Assembly: GCA_013373375.1 (NCBI GenBank)
Contig: JABXHY010000066.1
Span: 1-47,076 of the forward strand
Origin: Gammaproteobacteria bacterium
GTDB lineage: Bacteria; Pseudomonadota; Gammaproteobacteria; Enterobacterales; Kangiellaceae
Length of the DNA: 47,076 nt
Direction: 5' to 3'
The translations under genes and the position numbers were made by a program. Below are positions 17,368 through 25,914 of the stretch, piece by piece; within the stretch, counting starts at the first letter, position 1; each line of letters starts with the position of its first letter. The notes beneath the pieces were generated by a model. That model ran no database searches and had not been told where the DNA came from. It saw nothing but the letters and a program-made list of their open reading frames with translations.

Positions 17368-18765
17368 TTAGTTTAACTTCCAAATCCGAGAGAGTAATTC
17401 ATCTGCCAATCGACTTAGGTTTTGCTTTTCTTCATGAGTAAAGCATATTTCCAGCTCTACGGATTTATTAATAAATAATAATCCGTTTTCTACGTCTGAA
17501 AAATATTGTTCAGTCACTCCGTTTTTATCTGAATGTAATGAATCTAGTAGCGATTGTAACAATTTTTCTGGACAAACAAGCGCAGAGCTTGATTGGCTTA
17601 TTACTAATTGATTTTTTGTCAATTCATTGCTTGAGATTAACTCTTTGCCGGAAGGCGTTGACGCGATTAAAAACTCCGCTTCCTCGATTGCAATTTGTCG
17701 AAGAGAAATAGCTTTTGATTCATCCGTTAAATTTTCAAATATTCTCTGTAATAAATAGCTAACTTTAATAATTGCTAGTTTTGAAGAGTTGTTATCCGGC
17801 AGCTCACTTTTTTGATATACAATGAGAGAGTCGCTAAAAACTAGCGACGATAAGTTAAGTCGTTGTAAAATTTCAGAAACTGTCTTATCCCAATTCAATA
17901 AAGCAGTTTCAGCTACGACGTTGGTACTATATTGATTAGGAAATAATACATGGATTAATAGTACATGCTGTCGGGTTGTAGTTATTTTGGATTGTTTACC
18001 TGTATTTTCTTTACTAATTTGAACCTTTTTAAAGTTGGTATTCTCCGGCAACGATTCTTTATGTTTTAGCCGAACTGCCAGGTCATGAATGTTTTTAGGC
18101 GGCTCATTTCTTTTTATGCTATTACCAGTCGTTTGGTTACCTTTTTGTTTTCTATAAAATCGAAACCTTCGAATTAGGAACCAGCAGATCCCGAGAAAAA
18201 CAAACGCACCATAGGCAGTAATACATACTAGTGTAATCTGGTAACTCGAATTGCGAATATCAGCTTCAAGAGAATGGCGATCGACTGTAATTTGAAACCA
18301 TCCGACAGGTTGTTGATTCCAGATTATTTCTGGCATGAAAGTTATTTCTTCAGAACTGTATTTAGGTAAGTGTGAAGTGAGCCATTTTTGCCATTCGGGT
18401 ATGGTTTCCTCGGGCAAGCTTATCGTATCCGATGTTTGTGCTAGCAGAAGCTGACCATCGGTTTGATATATTGAGACTCCACTGATGACAGGTTCTGCCA
18501 CTAAATTGGTCGCAATTTTATTTAGGTAGGCTAAATCGCCAGAAACAACCGCATCTGATGCTGCTATAGCGGCAACCTTTGAGTATTGATGACCGGTGGT
18601 ATTTATCCGTTGGTTTAAGATCTCTTTTAATTGTAAACTTAACCAAAACCAGGCAGTGATGAAAACAATTCCAGAAAGAAAAGTGAGCCCGAAAATAGGG
18701 GCTAAAATTTTGGGCTTAGGCTCAAGGTGTTGTTGATTATCGGATGTTATAGTTGAATTCGACAA
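17368..18765 (-). CDS. AhpA/YtjB family membrane protein with C-terminal cyclase-like domain
   Basis: 465 residues. A membrane helix near 22-45 and another near 175-200 enclose a periplasmic domain (ISGVSIYQTDGQLLLAQTSD, QPVGWFQITVDRHSLEADI) that matches E. coli YtjB (Smp), also encoded divergently beside serB. E. coli YtjB ends soon after helix two. Here about 250 more residues follow, with segments such as HVLLIHVLFPN, NLSSLVFSDSLIVYQK and LRQIAIEEAEFL plus LVISQSS, whose spacing recalls a class III nucleotide-cyclase fold without the catalytic aspartates. Pseudomonad relatives have a similar extension. A putative promoter lies at 18798-18826. Its function is unknown. Confidence 0.75.
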   Translation of the reverse strand: MSNSTITSDNQQHLEPKPKILAPIFGLTFLSGIVFITAWFWLSLQLKEILNQRINTTGHQYSKVAAIAASDAVVSGDLAYLNKIATNLVAEPVISGVSIYQTDGQLLLAQTSDTISLPEETIPEWQKWLTSHLPKYSSEEITFMPEIIWNQQPVGWFQITVDRHSLEADIRNSSYQITLVCITAYGAFVFLGICWFLIRRFRFYRKQKGNQTTGNSIKRNEPPKNIHDLAVRLKHKESLPENTNFKKVQISKENTGKQSKITTTRQHVLLIHVLFPNQYSTNVVAETALLNWDKTVSEILQRLNLSSLVFSDSLIVYQKSELPDNNSSKLAIIKVSYLLQRIFENLTDESKAISLRQIAIEEAEFLIASTPSGKELISSNELTKNQLVISQSSSALVCPEKLLQSLLDSLHSDKNGVTEQYFSDVENGLLFINKSVELEICFTHEEKQNLSRLADELLSRIWKLN

Positions 18766-18797
18766 TTGTTCATTTCTTTCGAGTAACGAATAAATAT

Positions 18798-18826
18798 ATT
18801 ATCTTACGCATTCGTCATAACTTCAA
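18798..18826 (-). promoter_or_regulatory. Putative promoter of the YtjB-family gene
   Basis: On the minus strand TTGAAG (complement of 18821-18826) and GATAAT (complement of 18798-18803) are 17 bases apart, a plausible sigma-70 promoter with a leader of about 26 bases. Confidence 0.5.
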
Positions 18827-18889
18827 ACTCGGTATTCAAAACTGAGAAATTACGCACTTAGAGAAAGATAGCGGATTAAGGGGCTTAAC

Positions 18890-19864
18890 TTGATTTTTAG
18901 TAATTATTTTTCTTCCAATACTTTGCTAGTGGACACCTGGTTTGAGCTGGTCGATGGAGGCATTTCGAAGTTTGACGGTAGTGAAAGCGAAGTGAAGCAA
19001 GAGGATATTTTAAATGTACGTTTGTATGGAAATTTGGAAAAAGTAAGTATCGATGCTTTGGTTGAGTTTTTGACTTCCAATAAGAGCATCTTAAAGTTTA
19101 GATCTTTAAGCGCTGAGCATTGTGAGTTTCAGGTTTTTTCGATGAGTGACTTGATATCACGACAAGATATGGTGAGCCATTTAATCCCTCTAGAGATTAA
19201 CTTCGTAGTAATGCCTGAGTCACAGCGCACCATCGAGCCTAAGTTAATGGTGTTCGATATGGATTCGACTTTAATTCAAATGGAGTGTATCGACGAAATT
19301 GCTCGAATGTGTGGCTTCTATGACAAGGTCTCGGCAATAACCGAAAGAGCAATGCGTGGAGAACTTGATTTTGCAGAAAGTTTAAAAGAACGAGTTGCAC
19401 TACTTGCAGGTTTAGAGGAGTCACAATTTTTAAGTCTGACCAAGTCACTTCCGGTAACTGAAGGAGTCGTAGATGTTGTTAGTTGGGCTAAAAAAAATGA
19501 ATGCAAAATTGCAGTAGTTTCTGGCGGATTTATGCCGTTTGTTAGCGAATTAAAATCACAGCTAGGACTTGATTACGCGCATGCGAATGAGCTGGAAGTA
19601 ATTGACAAGAAACTCACAGGTCAAGTGAGCAGTAAAATTGTCGATGGCGAAGAAAAAAGGTCTTACATGTTGAAGCTGCGAGAAGCTTTAAATTTGAGAA
19701 AGGAGCAAGTTTGGGCAATTGGCGATGGCGCTAATGATCTATCGATGATGTCCGCCGCGGGTTTGGGTGTTGCTTTTCATGCTAAACCAAGTGTGGTTAA
19801 GAAAGCCAGTGCATCGATAAGGCTGCCTAAAATGCAGGACTTATTGTTTTTTCTTGAAGGTTAG
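18890..19864 (+). CDS. serB: Phosphoserine phosphatase
   Basis: SerB dephosphorylates phosphoserine in the last step of serine synthesis. It is a HAD-family enzyme, with the nucleophile motif FDMDSTLIQMECIDEIA (D123, acid/base D125), a SGGF motif in VVSGGFMPF and the Mg-binding GDGANDLSM. The 324-residue length equals E. coli SerB, and the first 110 residues form the poorly conserved ACT-like N-terminal part. Start is TTG 18890: AAGGGG ends six bases before it and no nearer ATG fits. It is divergent from the YtjB-family gene and convergent with the FimX-like gene. Confidence 0.95.
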   Translation: MIFSNYFSSNTLLVDTWFELVDGGISKFDGSESEVKQEDILNVRLYGNLEKVSIDALVEFLTSNKSILKFRSLSAEHCEFQVFSMSDLISRQDMVSHLIPLEINFVVMPESQRTIEPKLMVFDMDSTLIQMECIDEIARMCGFYDKVSAITERAMRGELDFAESLKERVALLAGLEESQFLSLTKSLPVTEGVVDVVSWAKKNECKIAVVSGGFMPFVSELKSQLGLDYAHANELEVIDKKLTGQVSSKIVDGEEKRSYMLKLREALNLRKEQVWAIGDGANDLSMMSAAGLGVAFHAKPSVVKKASASIRLPKMQDLLFFLEG

Positions 19865-19939
19865 TTGCGTTCTAAATAATCGATAAAAAGGCTGAGTCCT
19901 GAATAATAAACTTCAACCTATCGACGCTTGCTTTGCGAT

Positions 19940-22003
19940 TTAGAATTCTGATGCTGAGAAGTCGAACGATAGATCTTCCATCGGGGCTTGCAAGTAAAAG
20001 CCCTGAATGTATCCAATACCAAGCGGCCAAAGTGCCGCAAGACTGGCTGCATCTTCAACTTTAGGTGTTATCGTCAAAATATCACGCTGGCTCGCTTCTG
20101 AACATAGTTTACTGATGTCGGACGCATCACCACCCGCACTGAGTTGTTCTGTCATTCCGCCATCACTTACGGCAAAGGCGGGCAATACTTGATCCAGTAA
20201 CGTGAAGTGCTCATCCGTATTCTTTAAATGACTGATGGCCAACTGGACTTTAATCTTGTTTAAAGTGTTTCTTAATAAAATAACACGCTTGAGATAAGTT
20301 AGAGCATCATCTGCTTTTACAGTGATAATTAAAGATGACGGTGGTAGTTTGCTCGACTTCAACACGTCATTTATAAATTTAGCCAACGACTCATCCGTTA
20401 AAGATGCGCCAGATAAATGAACAAACAAAGACGCTTTAACTTTCTGCTTATGAACACGCTTTAGTGCTTGCATGATTACCCAGCGGTCGAGTTTCGATGC
20501 AAGTCCCGCTGCTTCTGCAAGAGGGAAGATTTCATCTGGAGCAATCTCTCCCTTTTCAGTTTTCATCCTAAGTAAGGTTTGGTAAAGCGGGCGTTCTTCA
20601 CCGTGTAACTTAACAATTGGCTGATACAGTAATCGCATGTGGCCATTTTCTATAGCCTCATGAATTTGCTCAACCATTTCGCTGTTTTCAGATCGCTCTG
20701 AGTCGATCATCTTATTATAAATTTTGACTTCATCACCGCCATGCTTGTGAGCACGAACGCAGGCAGAGTGAGCGTTTGAAATAAGTGATTTGGCATTTTT
20801 GGCTTGGTCACCCACTGGAGTAACACCAATACTTAGCGTTAGCTTTTGGGTTTTGCCTTCAATTTCAAATAAATGAGACTTTACTGATTCGGTCATCGAC
20901 TCAGCAAACGTTTTGGCTGCTTCAGGTGAGCCCTCATCCAGTAACACCATAAAAGAGTCATTACCATATCTCGCCAGTAATGTATCTTTGTCATTGGTTT
21001 CTTTTAACCAACTCGCCATTCCGGTGATGATGTCGTCGGTACCCGTTAAGCCAAAATCCTTTTCTATTTCATCGTACTGATCAAGTTCGATAAACAGCAA
21101 ATGACGATTTTGCCCAGAATCAAGACCTGAAGAAATTAGTTCATCAAGTTTATCCTGGAAGTACGTCTGATTATAAAGTCCCGTCAGTACATCCTGCGCA
21201 CTCAGCTCTCTGACTTTAGCTTCAAGTTCTGCACTGTCGTCTGACGTTTTAATTAGTACTTGAGTGCAAGCCTCGTTATCAAAAGTTGCATTTGATAAGG
21301 TTAGCATTGCATCGAATTGGCTTTCGTCGCCTTTGATTCCCTGACATGCGAAAGTATTTTTTGATGGATTTTTCGCGTAGTGTCTTAGGAACTCTTTGAA
21401 GTCACCGTGGCAGTCTCCGGCAATCATATCCATTATCGGCATCGCCAACAGGTCATCTGGATCATCAAAGCCAAATAAGTCGACATAGGCTTGATTCGCG
21501 TAAATGTGCATGCCTTCGTGAATATAGGCGATAGCATCTTGAGAGCTATCGAGTAATAGACTGCATCGCTTTTCTGTTTCCGCCCATTTGGCTTCCGCTT
21601 TTTTGCGTAATTTGCGCTGTTCCAGATTGTCGAGCTCGCGGCGAACCACTAAAAATAATCTTTCCTGGCTTTTAAAAGGGACTACGTCTTTAATTCCGGT
21701 CTTCAGAGCGTTGATTAAATCTGGCTCATTATCGCCATCGGTAATTAAGACGACTGGAATATCTCGGCCATACTCGTCGATTTTTTCGATCACTCGCTCA
21801 GCCTTTAACTTTTTGACTTCTGCTCGAGTAAGACAAAGATCCCAAGTTTGCCGAGATAACAGTTCATCTAGTTTAGCTTCTGATACCACCTGGGTCGCTC
21901 GCACTGGATAACCATTGTTTCGGAGCGTCGTGATCATGGTTTCGGCGTCATTTGAAGACGCTTCGACTAGAAGCAGGTGAACAGGTTGAATCTCATTGGC
22001 CAT
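19940..22003 (-). CDS. FimX-like degenerate REC-PAS-GGDEF-EAL protein (c-di-GMP receptor)
   Basis: 687 residues with the domain order of Pseudomonas/Xanthomonas FimX, a c-di-GMP receptor controlling type IV pilus assembly and twitching. The REC-like part (about 8-125) lacks the phosphoacceptor Asp (DLCLTRAEV). PAS is about 145-255. The GGDEF signature has become GNDSF (347-351). EAL reads QTL (475-477), and the DDFG metal motif is replaced by SHLK (591-594). It should therefore neither make nor degrade c-di-GMP, but may bind it; the QGFY element is kept. It lies 3' of a PilZ-like gene on the same strand. No pilus genes are in the window, so the pilus role is inferred. Confidence 0.85.
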   Translation of the reverse strand: MANEIQPVHLLLVEASSNDAETMITTLRNNGYPVRATQVVSEAKLDELLSRQTWDLCLTRAEVKKLKAERVIEKIDEYGRDIPVVLITDGDNEPDLINALKTGIKDVVPFKSQERLFLVVRRELDNLEQRKLRKKAEAKWAETEKRCSLLLDSSQDAIAYIHEGMHIYANQAYVDLFGFDDPDDLLAMPIMDMIAGDCHGDFKEFLRHYAKNPSKNTFACQGIKGDESQFDAMLTLSNATFDNEACTQVLIKTSDDSAELEAKVRELSAQDVLTGLYNQTYFQDKLDELISSGLDSGQNRHLLFIELDQYDEIEKDFGLTGTDDIITGMASWLKETNDKDTLLARYGNDSFMVLLDEGSPEAAKTFAESMTESVKSHLFEIEGKTQKLTLSIGVTPVGDQAKNAKSLISNAHSACVRAHKHGGDEVKIYNKMIDSERSENSEMVEQIHEAIENGHMRLLYQPIVKLHGEERPLYQTLLRMKTEKGEIAPDEIFPLAEAAGLASKLDRWVIMQALKRVHKQKVKASLFVHLSGASLTDESLAKFINDVLKSSKLPPSSLIITVKADDALTYLKRVILLRNTLNKIKVQLAISHLKNTDEHFTLLDQVLPAFAVSDGGMTEQLSAGGDASDISKLCSEASQRDILTITPKVEDAASLAALWPLGIGYIQGFYLQAPMEDLSFDFSASEF

Positions 22004-22170
22004 TAAAAGTGTCGATTCCTTTTTATTTTATGGTTTTGTATTGTCCAGGCTTCGAGCACAGACTAAAAAAGGCGTTAAAAACCAGATAATTATAGAGATT
22101 GTATCTGAGAAATCGAGTTGAAGGAACCGGTGATATTGCAAATTTAATCTATCTTTTTTAGATTATTGAA

Positions 22171-24000
22171 CTAGATCAAGTCCCAGACGTTGTCAAAGCC
22201 ATCGTCTTTGTCTTCTAAGTTCAAACTTTGTGTTGACCTCACCTGAGTTTTGCCTCCGAGTCGTTCAAAGTGAAACTGACGATAGCCTTGTGTTGAAGAG
22301 ACCAATTTTGTGAGTTTGGCCTCATATTGCTCCTCGCCATCGATTATTGTGATAGTTTGCTGTGGCGTAAAGCCTGTAGGGCTCGTCAGTAATGTGGTTT
22401 GCTGTCCTACACCTTTGAGCTCCGGAAGAAGTAACGCTTTCTGCTGAGACTGTGAGGCTTGCTTAGGACTCTTTGCCTTTGAGTTAACGGCTTTTGCTCC
22501 TGGCGCAATTAGTTGAATACCCAGTTGCACTCCACCGTTTTGTTTGTCTCTTTTAAGCCATCGAATGACGCCGATCTGCCAGGCATCTTGGTCATCATTT
22601 CTTGATTCCACAAGACCTATGACTTCTCCTGCCTGAGTGTTTAGTGGAGGGTTTTGTACTAAGTGAATACAATAACCACCGGGACTAATATTTTTCAGTT
22701 CTGCGCCCACAAATTCATGTTTTGCATGAGACTGCACATTGTGCTTTTTGAATGCTTTTGTGTAATCCACTTCTTGGTTGTTGGGAATAGCTTGTTTGGG
22801 TCGGTAAAGCTTAGCCCAAACGTCTTCTTCGTCTGGTTCCTGGTATACGCTGTTATTCCCGAAACTCGCTAGCATGTGAGCCGTTAAGTTATCTTCTACC
22901 AAGGTTGCATTGTGTAAACTGCCTTCGTATCGCTCTAAAGTATCGTTTGGTTCTTGTTTGGCAATTCCATTAAGCAATTGGTGAGTGGCGCTGAGACCAA
23001 CCGCAATTCTAATATCGCCATCACAATTTGTTCTTGAAGAGTTACGAGACGACAAATGTGCCCAACTGTTTAGCAGGTGCCGGGTTAGTCTATCTGAGAG
23101 ACCTCCAATCGTTACATTTTCGTTAACTTTGGGGGGCGCTTTCTTTAGGTTTTTTTGCAGTTCTTCGACAACTCTATCGAGATTCAAGGCTTGGGTAAAT
23201 TGACTTGGCCTAACTTTGCGAAGTGCTTGGTGCATTGGTGGATACGCGCTGGTTAAATCCACTATAAATTTATTATCGAACCGGTTCGAAAGTTCGAGTG
23301 AGCAAAAATCTACGTAGCGTTGTAACCCGTTAAAAATAGTCTCTATTTCTTGTTGTCTAAGTTGGTATGGATTGGCTATTGAAAGCAAACAGATCTTTTT
23401 AAAGACATCCAATATGGAGTGATCTTTTTCAAACCCTTCAACTTGACTGTTTTTAGTATCCAGTTTTTGGGTTAATGCAAAGCGGTAAATTATATTGATC
23501 TCTTTCCATAATCTTGCAGGAACATCGGTGTAAACTTGGTAACAGCGCAGAACGGTACTTGAAAGGTATTCAAGCGCCATAAAAAGAGAAGTATGAAGCA
23601 TTGATTTATTGATAATGGTTATTTTTGCTGACGTACTTTCAATAATCGCTTTAAAACCAATCGCCATTTCTGTATGAATTGCTTGGACTAAAGCCGCAAC
23701 TTTTTTTTGTTTGTCACTTAAGTTTAATGTGTGGCTAGTAAAGTGCTTCGAAAGTGATTTTAAAAGGTGCAGAACAGACGGGTTTATTGCCATTAAAATT
23801 TTAAAACGTTCATCGTCAGCAAGTGTGGATTTATTACACTCTACTAACAATTGATAAATGCGTTTTGAAGAGTCACTTATATTCGCCAAAGGCAATGCAT
23901 CCAACCATCGGCTAACTTGCCTTGGTGTTAACTTGCTAACTTGAGTTAGTGAAATTGATTCGGGAGCTCTTATCGATAGCCCCAGTTCACCCTGAATCAT
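22171..24000 (-). CDS. PilZ-like domain protein with long helical N-terminus
   Basis: 609 residues from ATG 24000, which follows AGGGA by eight bases; a GTG at 24030 would add ten residues and has no SD. About 1-400 is mainly helical and begins with a block found in relatives beside fimX (RWLDALPLANISDSSKRIYQ). Near 415-505 a PilZ-like domain is visible: NISPGG at 437 fits the NxSxxG c-di-GMP motif, followed by IGVIRWL and QLGIQLIAPGA. The upstream RxxxR motif is not evident, so nucleotide binding is uncertain. A second small beta-rich segment ends the protein. It probably acts with the FimX-like protein encoded 167 bases downstream. Confidence 0.72.
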   Translation of the reverse strand: MIQGELGLSIRAPESISLTQVSKLTPRQVSRWLDALPLANISDSSKRIYQLLVECNKSTLADDERFKILMAINPSVLHLLKSLSKHFTSHTLNLSDKQKKVAALVQAIHTEMAIGFKAIIESTSAKITIINKSMLHTSLFMALEYLSSTVLRCYQVYTDVPARLWKEINIIYRFALTQKLDTKNSQVEGFEKDHSILDVFKKICLLSIANPYQLRQQEIETIFNGLQRYVDFCSLELSNRFDNKFIVDLTSAYPPMHQALRKVRPSQFTQALNLDRVVEELQKNLKKAPPKVNENVTIGGLSDRLTRHLLNSWAHLSSRNSSRTNCDGDIRIAVGLSATHQLLNGIAKQEPNDTLERYEGSLHNATLVEDNLTAHMLASFGNNSVYQEPDEEDVWAKLYRPKQAIPNNQEVDYTKAFKKHNVQSHAKHEFVGAELKNISPGGYCIHLVQNPPLNTQAGEVIGLVESRNDDQDAWQIGVIRWLKRDKQNGGVQLGIQLIAPGAKAVNSKAKSPKQASQSQQKALLLPELKGVGQQTTLLTSPTGFTPQQTITIIDGEEQYEAKLTKLVSSTQGYRQFHFERLGGKTQVRSTQSLNLEDKDDGFDNVWDLI

Positions 24001-24170
24001 ATTCAATTTCCCTGATTTTGTGCCTGACACTTGGGTTGTTTATAGTAACCAGCTTATTCGAATCTACTGGCGTAAAGTGCAATCGACTCTCAACTACTCA
24101 ATCTCATATATTAATAGTGAGATAATTTACGACCTACATCTTCAAAATAGCACATTTGGGCTCAAAATGC

Positions 24171-25181
24171 TCAAGAAAGCAACAATGGTGTTTTAGAACG
24201 ACGATTGGCTTCTTCTTTTACCAACTTGGGAACCAAAAAGCCCGGAAGGCTTGCCAGGAGCTCACTATAAATATCTCGAATGACAGACTCGGGTAGCTCG
24301 AAGTGAGCGGCTCCCTGAACTGGGTCTAATGTATGAAGATAATAGGGTTGAATCATACAATCGAATAGTTTTTCACTTAAACTTTGAAGTTGCTGGCATG
24401 TATCGTTAACACCTTTGAGCAGCACACTTTGATTGAGCTGCATAATATTCGCAGCGTGGCATTTTTCAGCGGCTTCCTTAACATGTTGATCAATCTCATT
24501 CGCATGATTGATATGCCAAACTAATATCACTCGAAATCCAACACTGGTGCACAATTCAAGAAAGTCCTGAGTAATCCTATTTGGTATTACAAGAGGCAAG
24601 CGAGAGTGAATCCTTACTCTTTTAATTTGTGGCAGGCTTGAAATTCGGTTGAAAAGTCGAGAAAGCTTTTCATCACTCAGTAGCAACGGGTCACCACCAC
24701 TTAAAATAATCTCATTGATTTCAGGGTGCTTAGTGACATAATCAAGCCAATCTTGCCAATTGCTGTCGCCGTATTTTTGCTCGTCGTAAGGAAAGTGACG
24801 GCGGAAGCAGTAACGACAATTGACGGCACAACTTGCGGCGGAAATGGTCAGTACACGGCTACCGTACTTATGCAGAAGTCCCGGAATTGGATTGGCGCTT
24901 TGCTCTTGAAGAGGGTCTTTTGAAAATCCATCCGCAAGCTCAAACTCCTTATCTTCTGGCCAAACTTGCAAAAAAAGAGGGTCTTTTGGATTATTTTTTT
25001 CCATTCGAGCAATAAAGGCGTGGGGTACTTTCATGCCAAATAGTTCAGTCGCCTTACCTAAGCCCAGCTCATCAGACTTCAAATTTAGAATACTTAGTAG
25101 CTCGGCGGGAGAGGTTACCGCCTGTGCTAACTGCTTTTTCCATTCTAAATTGTGACAAGTGTTTATTGAACAAGGTATCAT
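24171..25181 (-). CDS. epmB: EF-P beta-lysylation protein EpmB (lysine 2,3-aminomutase-like)
   Basis: EpmB is a radical-SAM, PLP-dependent enzyme that makes (R)-beta-lysine for attachment to elongation factor P. The 336-residue protein has the cluster motif CAVNCRYCFRRHFPY (C118, C122, C125), SGGDPLLL, and a probable PLP lysine K330 in RRSKTPLLLS. Its N-terminus (LEWKKQLAQAVTSPAELLSIL) aligns with E. coli EpmB from the first residue, supporting the start at 25181. No SD precedes this ATG, and a possible promoter would start transcription at or near it. It is divergent from efp, with 48 bases between starts. Confidence 0.95.
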   Translation of the reverse strand: MIPCSINTCHNLEWKKQLAQAVTSPAELLSILNLKSDELGLGKATELFGMKVPHAFIARMEKNNPKDPLFLQVWPEDKEFELADGFSKDPLQEQSANPIPGLLHKYGSRVLTISAASCAVNCRYCFRRHFPYDEQKYGDSNWQDWLDYVTKHPEINEIILSGGDPLLLSDEKLSRLFNRISSLPQIKRVRIHSRLPLVIPNRITQDFLELCTSVGFRVILVWHINHANEIDQHVKEAAEKCHAANIMQLNQSVLLKGVNDTCQQLQSLSEKLFDCMIQPYYLHTLDPVQGAAHFELPESVIRDIYSELLASLPGFLVPKLVKEEANRRSKTPLLLS

Positions 25182-25195
25182 TGCGGTTTTATAAC
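25166..25195 (+). promoter_or_regulatory. Putative efp promoter
   Basis: TTGAAC (25166-25171), an 18-base spacer and TATAAC (25190-25195) place a start near 25202 and a leader of about 28 bases before efp. The -35 lies inside epmB codons. The -10 shares bases with a possible epmB -10 on the other strand. Confidence 0.5.
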
Positions 25196-25215
25196 CCTAT
25201 ATCGTTTGAGAACAA
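25188..25215 (-). promoter_or_regulatory. Possible epmB promoter overlapping that of efp
   Basis: On the minus strand TTGTTC (complement of 25210-25215), a 16-base spacer and TATAAA (complement of 25188-25193). Initiation about seven bases on would fall at the epmB ATG (25181), giving a leaderless mRNA, which fits the lack of an SD. The -35 is weak. Confidence 0.35.
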
Positions 25216-25229
25216 CCTGAGGTGTACCA

Positions 25230-25796
25230 ATGGCGAGCTATAGTACCAATGAATTTCGCAATGGCCTAAAAATAATGCAAGATGGAGAGCCTTGTGTAAT
25301 CGTTGAAAATGAATTTGTAAGGCCCGGTAAGGGGCAGGCATTCGCCAGAGCGAAACTGCGTTACTTGCTGACCGGACGAGTGGTCGAGAGAACATTCAAG
25401 TCGAGCGATTCGGTTGAAGGTGCTGATGTTATGGATCAGGACATGGAATATTTGTATACGGACGGTGAATTCTGGCACTTTATGGATCCTGCCAGCTTCG
25501 AACAAGTCGCAGCAGATGCTCGGGCTGTCGGTGATAATGCTAAATGGTTGATCGAGCAGGACAGCTGCATGGTAACGACCTGGAACGGTAACCCGATTGC
25601 CATAACGCCTCCTAATCAAGTGATATTGGAAGTGGTTGAAACAGACCCTGGATTAAAAGGTGATACGTCAAGTGGCGGTAACAAGCCTGCAACGCTAAAT
25701 ACCGGGGCGATAGTAAACGTTCCTTTATTTGTTCAAATAGGTGAGAAAATTAAAGTTGATACGCGTACCGGCGATTATGTTGCTCGTGCTAAGTAA
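25230..25796 (+). CDS. efp: Elongation factor P
   Basis: EF-P binds between the P and E sites and rescues ribosomes stalled at polyproline. The 188 residues equal E. coli EF-P. The modification site is K34 in the loop RPGKGQAF, the lysine-type site used by EpmA and EpmB, which are encoded on either side. Three beta-barrel domains follow, and the end [14 protein letters not shown] is canonical. The SD is TGAGG, about ten bases before ATG. A terminator-like hairpin at 25851 separates efp from epmA. Confidence 0.97.
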   Translation: MASYSTNEFRNGLKIMQDGEPCVIVENEFVRPGKGQAFARAKLRYLLTGRVVERTFKSSDSVEGADVMDQDMEYLYTDGEFWHFMDPASFEQVAADARAVGDNAKWLIEQDSCMVTTWNGNPIAITPPNQVILEVVETDPGLKGDTSSGGNKPATLNTGAIVNVPLFVQIGEKIKVDTRTGDYVARAK

Positions 25797-25850
25797 TAAA
25801 GATACGGTTTTTTGAGTTCGGTGTTTTAACTAAGTGTTATTTATAGATAT

Positions 25851-25883
25851 CAAAGGGTGGCATTTGCCGCCCTTTGTGCTTTT
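25851..25883 (+). terminator. Likely terminator after efp
   Basis: An 11-bp stem (25851-25861 with 25866-25876, one G-U pair, ATTT loop) is followed by TGCTTTT. The T-run is short and displaced by three bases, so termination may be partial and allow read-through into epmA. Confidence 0.55.
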
Positions 25884-25914
25884 AATGAAACGTTGACGAT
25901 GAGTAATCTCAAAT

